A stretch of 64,000 nt of DNA from Brevibacterium spongiae (lineage in GTDB: Bacteria > Actinomycetota > Actinomycetes > Actinomycetales > Brevibacteriaceae). The DNA is taken from assembly GCF_026168515.1 (NCBI RefSeq), contig NZ_CP093443.1:682001-746000 (forward strand). Direction: 5' to 3'. The translations under genes and the position numbers were made by a program. Below the pieces are notes generated by a model. The model was not told the origin of the DNA. It saw nothing but the letters and a program-made list of their open reading frames with translations, and made no database searches. Below, in pieces: positions 61,552-64,000 of this stretch (positions are counted from its first letter, which is position 1; each line of letters starts with the position of its first letter).

Positions 61552-64000
61552 ATGTCCCGAAGTGGAACATGGCTGAATGCCTCTGCCGTCAAGCGCAATG
61601 CCTGCGTGGTCGCTACCGGTCTCACGCTTTCGGTCGCTGCGACCCTCGGCACCGGAATCGGCATTTCATCTCCTGCCTATTCGGCACCGTCGTCGTCGAC
61701 CAAGGCCGCGGCTCAGGCCTCGCAGATCATCGACGCCGACGCGATCGCCTCCGGGCGTGTCACGGTCGGCGCGAACCTCACCGACGCACACGGCGTCGGT
61801 GCCGGACTCATCTCCGGACACGTCTTCAAATCGACCGTGGACTCGAACCCGTCGTCGACCTATGACAACGGTCAGGAAAAGCTCGATGGCGTCACCGTCT
61901 ACGCGCAGTTCCGCGACTCCGATGGCTCGATCTCGCCGATCTTCAGCGCGAAGACCCACACCGTCAAGGGAGTCGTCGGCGGCAACGGCGGCAAGGGCAC
62001 GTATGCCTTCGGTATGGGCAAGGGCGGCATCCAGTGGACCGACGGAAACGGCGTCAAGCACGAATACCACGTCAAGCCGAACCAGGAGTACCGGCTCTGG
62101 GTCGAACCGCAGACGGATGAGGCGACGGGAAACACCCTGCACTACCTGCGTCAGGTCAACGGGTTCACTCCGGGCCGATTCGTCAAACCGACGGAATCAT
62201 CATTGGGCGCCTTCGCTGTGGCCGAAGGAACCATGCAGCTGACCTCGGTTCAGGTCTACGAAGTCGCCCCCTCGGCGAAGAACTCCTACCTCGTCGACGC
62301 CGACGGTGTCACGGACGATCCGAAGGGTCCGCTGGCGGGAGCGTCCGTTCAGCAGAAGCAGAAGAACGTCATCTCCGGACGCGTGTGGCTCGAGACCGGC
62401 GACGGAGACTTCATCAACGTCGCCACCGGACCGTCGCAGAACGGCAAGGACAAGGGCGTGACGGGCTACACCGTCTACGCCTCGACGCTGACGCCTGAGG
62501 GCGCGAAGGCCAACGCGGAGATGAAGAAGAACTTCCCCGCTGCGGAGTGGCCGGCCCAGACGAAGAAGATGCTCGAGGAGCACCCCGAGTACATCCTCAA
62601 GACCGTCAAGGGACAGACGAACGACAAGGGCGATTACTCGCTGCGCTTCGGTGACTACACCGACAAGAGCCAGAACCGCGAGGATTTCCTCGATCCGCAG
62701 AACGTGTTCGTGTGGGTGCAGAAGGGTGACACCGTCATCCAGGGCTACACCGGGTTCAACCAGCCGGTGTTCGGAGCTTTCAACCAGGGAGGCGGCTGGC
62801 GACCACAGGCCGTCCCCGGTGAGAACCAGTCGGTCGATGCTCTGCTGCCGACCAACCGGGCCGATTACGGCAAGAACGTCAACAGCCTCTACAACGTCAA
62901 CTTCGCGCTGATGCCGTACCTGCCTGTCGACCTCGACATCACGAACTACAACGAGACGGACAAGCCCGCACGTCCGGGCGACACCGCCGAACTCAACCTG
63001 TCGGGAACACTGTCGGATCTGCCGTCGGTCATCGAATGGCGCGACAACTCGGGCAAGGTGCTCAAATCCTGCGAGCTGGACAAGTCGACGTCGATCGACG
63101 CTCAGGTCGACGCCTGCACGTTCACCGTGCCCGATTCGGCTAAGGACGGCGAGTTCTTCCACGCTGTCCTCGTCTCCGGAGGCAACGATGTTGCGGCTGA
63201 TTCTTTCATCGTCTCGGCCGAGACCGCCCAGGACATCGATCCGAAGTACGACGTCGTCAACGAGGATCGCGATCCGGACACCGAGGGTGTGCAGTCGGAT
63301 CCGCCGAAGTTCGTCAACAGCGAGACGGGTGAGTCCGCTGCTGCCCCCGATGGCACGAAGTACGAGCTCGGTCCCGATGCGCCGGAGGGTGCGACGATCG
63401 ATGAGAAGACCGGTGTGGTGACCATTCCGAAGTTCCCCGACAGCGGTGACGTCAAGGTTCCGGTTGTCGTCACGTACCCGGATGGGTCGAAGGACTTCAC
63501 CGAGGCGGTCTTCACTCCTGCGACTCCGGTCACCGAGGAGACCGATCCGAAGTATGAAGACGGATCGGGGCTGCCGGGTGACACCGTGAAGATCGATGCG
63601 CCGACCTTCGACGATCCGTCCACCGACGAGGTGGAGGCTGACCAGCCGCCGAAGGGCACGAAGTTCGAGCCCGGAGAGAACGCGCCTGACGGGGTGACGA
63701 TTGATCCGGATACCGGCGAGATCAACGTCAAGATTCCTGAGGGTGCCAAGCCCGGCGACGTCATCGAGGTGCCGGTTGTCGTGACCTACCCGGATGGTTC
63801 GACCGACGAGGTGACCGTCAAGGTCACTGTCGACGAACCGGACTCGGACGCGAACGTCAACGCTGCGGCTTCTGCCTCGGCGTCGGCTCAGGCTGATGGG
63901 GACAATAACCCTGCTGCCCAGGCGGCTGCCGAGAAGGCTGCGGATGCTGACGGGAACAACGTCGCCTCAGCTGCAGCGGATGAGAATGCGGAAGCTGCGG
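61552..64000 (+). CDS. Secreted surface protein with YPDG-type repeats (3' partial)
   Basis: The frame runs off the right edge; 816 codons are visible. The signal peptide runs to about residue 45 (CVVATGLTLSVAATLGTGIG, cleavage after AYSA). The first 350 residues form at least two beta-rich domains with the SGHVFKS / SGRVWLE openings. From about residue 560 the protein contains at least two Rib/YPDG-type repeats marked by VVVTYPDGS and by KYEDGSG or DPKYDV segments, with GVTIDPDTGEI-like turns. The last 50 visible residues are an Ala/Asn-rich tract (AAASASASAQADGDNNPAAQ) that probably leads into a long low-complexity stalk. A sortase or membrane anchor beyond the window is likely but unseen. 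Confidence 0.85.
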   Translation, partial: MSRSGTWLNASAVKRNACVVATGLTLSVAATLGTGIGISSPAYSAPSSSTKAAAQASQIIDADAIASGRVTVGANLTDAHGVGAGLISGHVFKSTVDSNPSSTYDNGQEKLDGVTVYAQFRDSDGSISPIFSAKTHTVKGVVGGNGGKGTYAFGMGKGGIQWTDGNGVKHEYHVKPNQEYRLWVEPQTDEATGNTLHYLRQVNGFTPGRFVKPTESSLGAFAVAEGTMQLTSVQVYEVAPSAKNSYLVDADGVTDDPKGPLAGASVQQKQKNVISGRVWLETGDGDFINVATGPSQNGKDKGVTGYTVYASTLTPEGAKANAEMKKNFPAAEWPAQTKKMLEEHPEYILKTVKGQTNDKGDYSLRFGDYTDKSQNREDFLDPQNVFVWVQKGDTVIQGYTGFNQPVFGAFNQGGGWRPQAVPGENQSVDALLPTNRADYGKNVNSLYNVNFALMPYLPVDLDITNYNETDKPARPGDTAELNLSGTLSDLPSVIEWRDNSGKVLKSCELDKSTSIDAQVDACTFTVPDSAKDGEFFHAVLVSGGNDVAADSFIVSAETAQDIDPKYDVVNEDRDPDTEGVQSDPPKFVNSETGESAAAPDGTKYELGPDAPEGATIDEKTGVVTIPKFPDSGDVKVPVVVTYPDGSKDFTEAVFTPATPVTEETDPKYEDGSGLPGDTVKIDAPTFDDPSTDEVEADQPPKGTKFEPGENAPDGVTIDPDTGEINVKIPEGAKPGDVIEVPVVVTYPDGSTDEVTVKVTVDEPDSDANVNAAASASASAQADGDNNPAAQAAAEKAADADGNNVASAAADENAEAA

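Overview
The window is high-GC actinobacterial DNA. Codon use, the actinobacterial style of most proteins and the mix of DUF5979 and YPDG-type wall-surface proteins point to the Micrococcales; Brevibacterium or a close relative is my best guess, from memory of the families and not from a search. It holds a large cell-surface polysaccharide locus with an insertion-sequence pile-up in its middle, then a mixed chromosomal region of transport, regulation, toxin-antitoxin and defence-like genes, and it begins and ends inside genes for large surface proteins.

Layout. 1-1502: end of a repeat-rich sortase-anchored protein. 1645-18838: nucleotide-sugar and glycosyltransferase genes: galU, a UDP-ManNAc-dehydrogenase-type gene and the wecB-type epimerase (divergent), a UDP-glucose-dehydrogenase-type gene, several large or fused glycosyltransferases, glf and an acyltransferase. 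Predicted precursors are UDP-Glc, UDP-GlcA, UDP-ManNAc/ManNAcA and UDP-Galf. 18839-25142: debris and nested mobile elements. An IS21-type element lies between two halves of IS110-type transposase genes, an IS3-type element with a CTT target duplication sits in front of the IS110 start codon, and a related 22-bp direct repeat brackets the whole. 25143-36305: a second glycan block with a CgeB-like/GT2 protein (minus strand) and a tightly overlapping seven-gene plus-strand operon (CapD/FlaA1-type dehydratase, WecA/MraY-type phosphosugar transferase, two GT4 enzymes, a Wzm/Wzt-type ABC exporter and a DUF6270 protein). Together these could initiate, extend and export a Galf- and uronate-containing wall or capsular glycan.

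36525-48948: an AbiJ-type putative abortive-infection gene; a LytR-CpsA-Psr-like protein without a membrane anchor; a YceI-type protein with a long acidic tail; a sarcosine/N-methyl amino acid oxidase-like gene followed by a three-gene TRAP transporter and a convergent PucR-type regulator; an MFS exporter; a GH79-like lipoprotein; and a cupin. 49065-60751: an alpha/beta hydrolase; two copies of a ParS/MbcA-type antitoxin, one with an intact RES toxin and one with a possible toxin remnant; DctA; a DoxX-like protein; an unrecognised three-gene cassette (TIGR04255-like, HTH, SQTCD-motif protein) behind a near-perfect inverted repeat; a CitA/CitB-type two-component system that plausibly controls dicarboxylate uptake; a TM2 plus Ltp-repeat protein; and a MarR regulator. 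61552-64000: start of a secreted YPDG-repeat surface protein running off the window.

Best candidates for something undescribed are the cassette at 54362-56599 and the duplicated RES-Xre locus with its GTTGACA iterons at 50078-52079. No tRNA, rRNA or CRISPR array was recognised.
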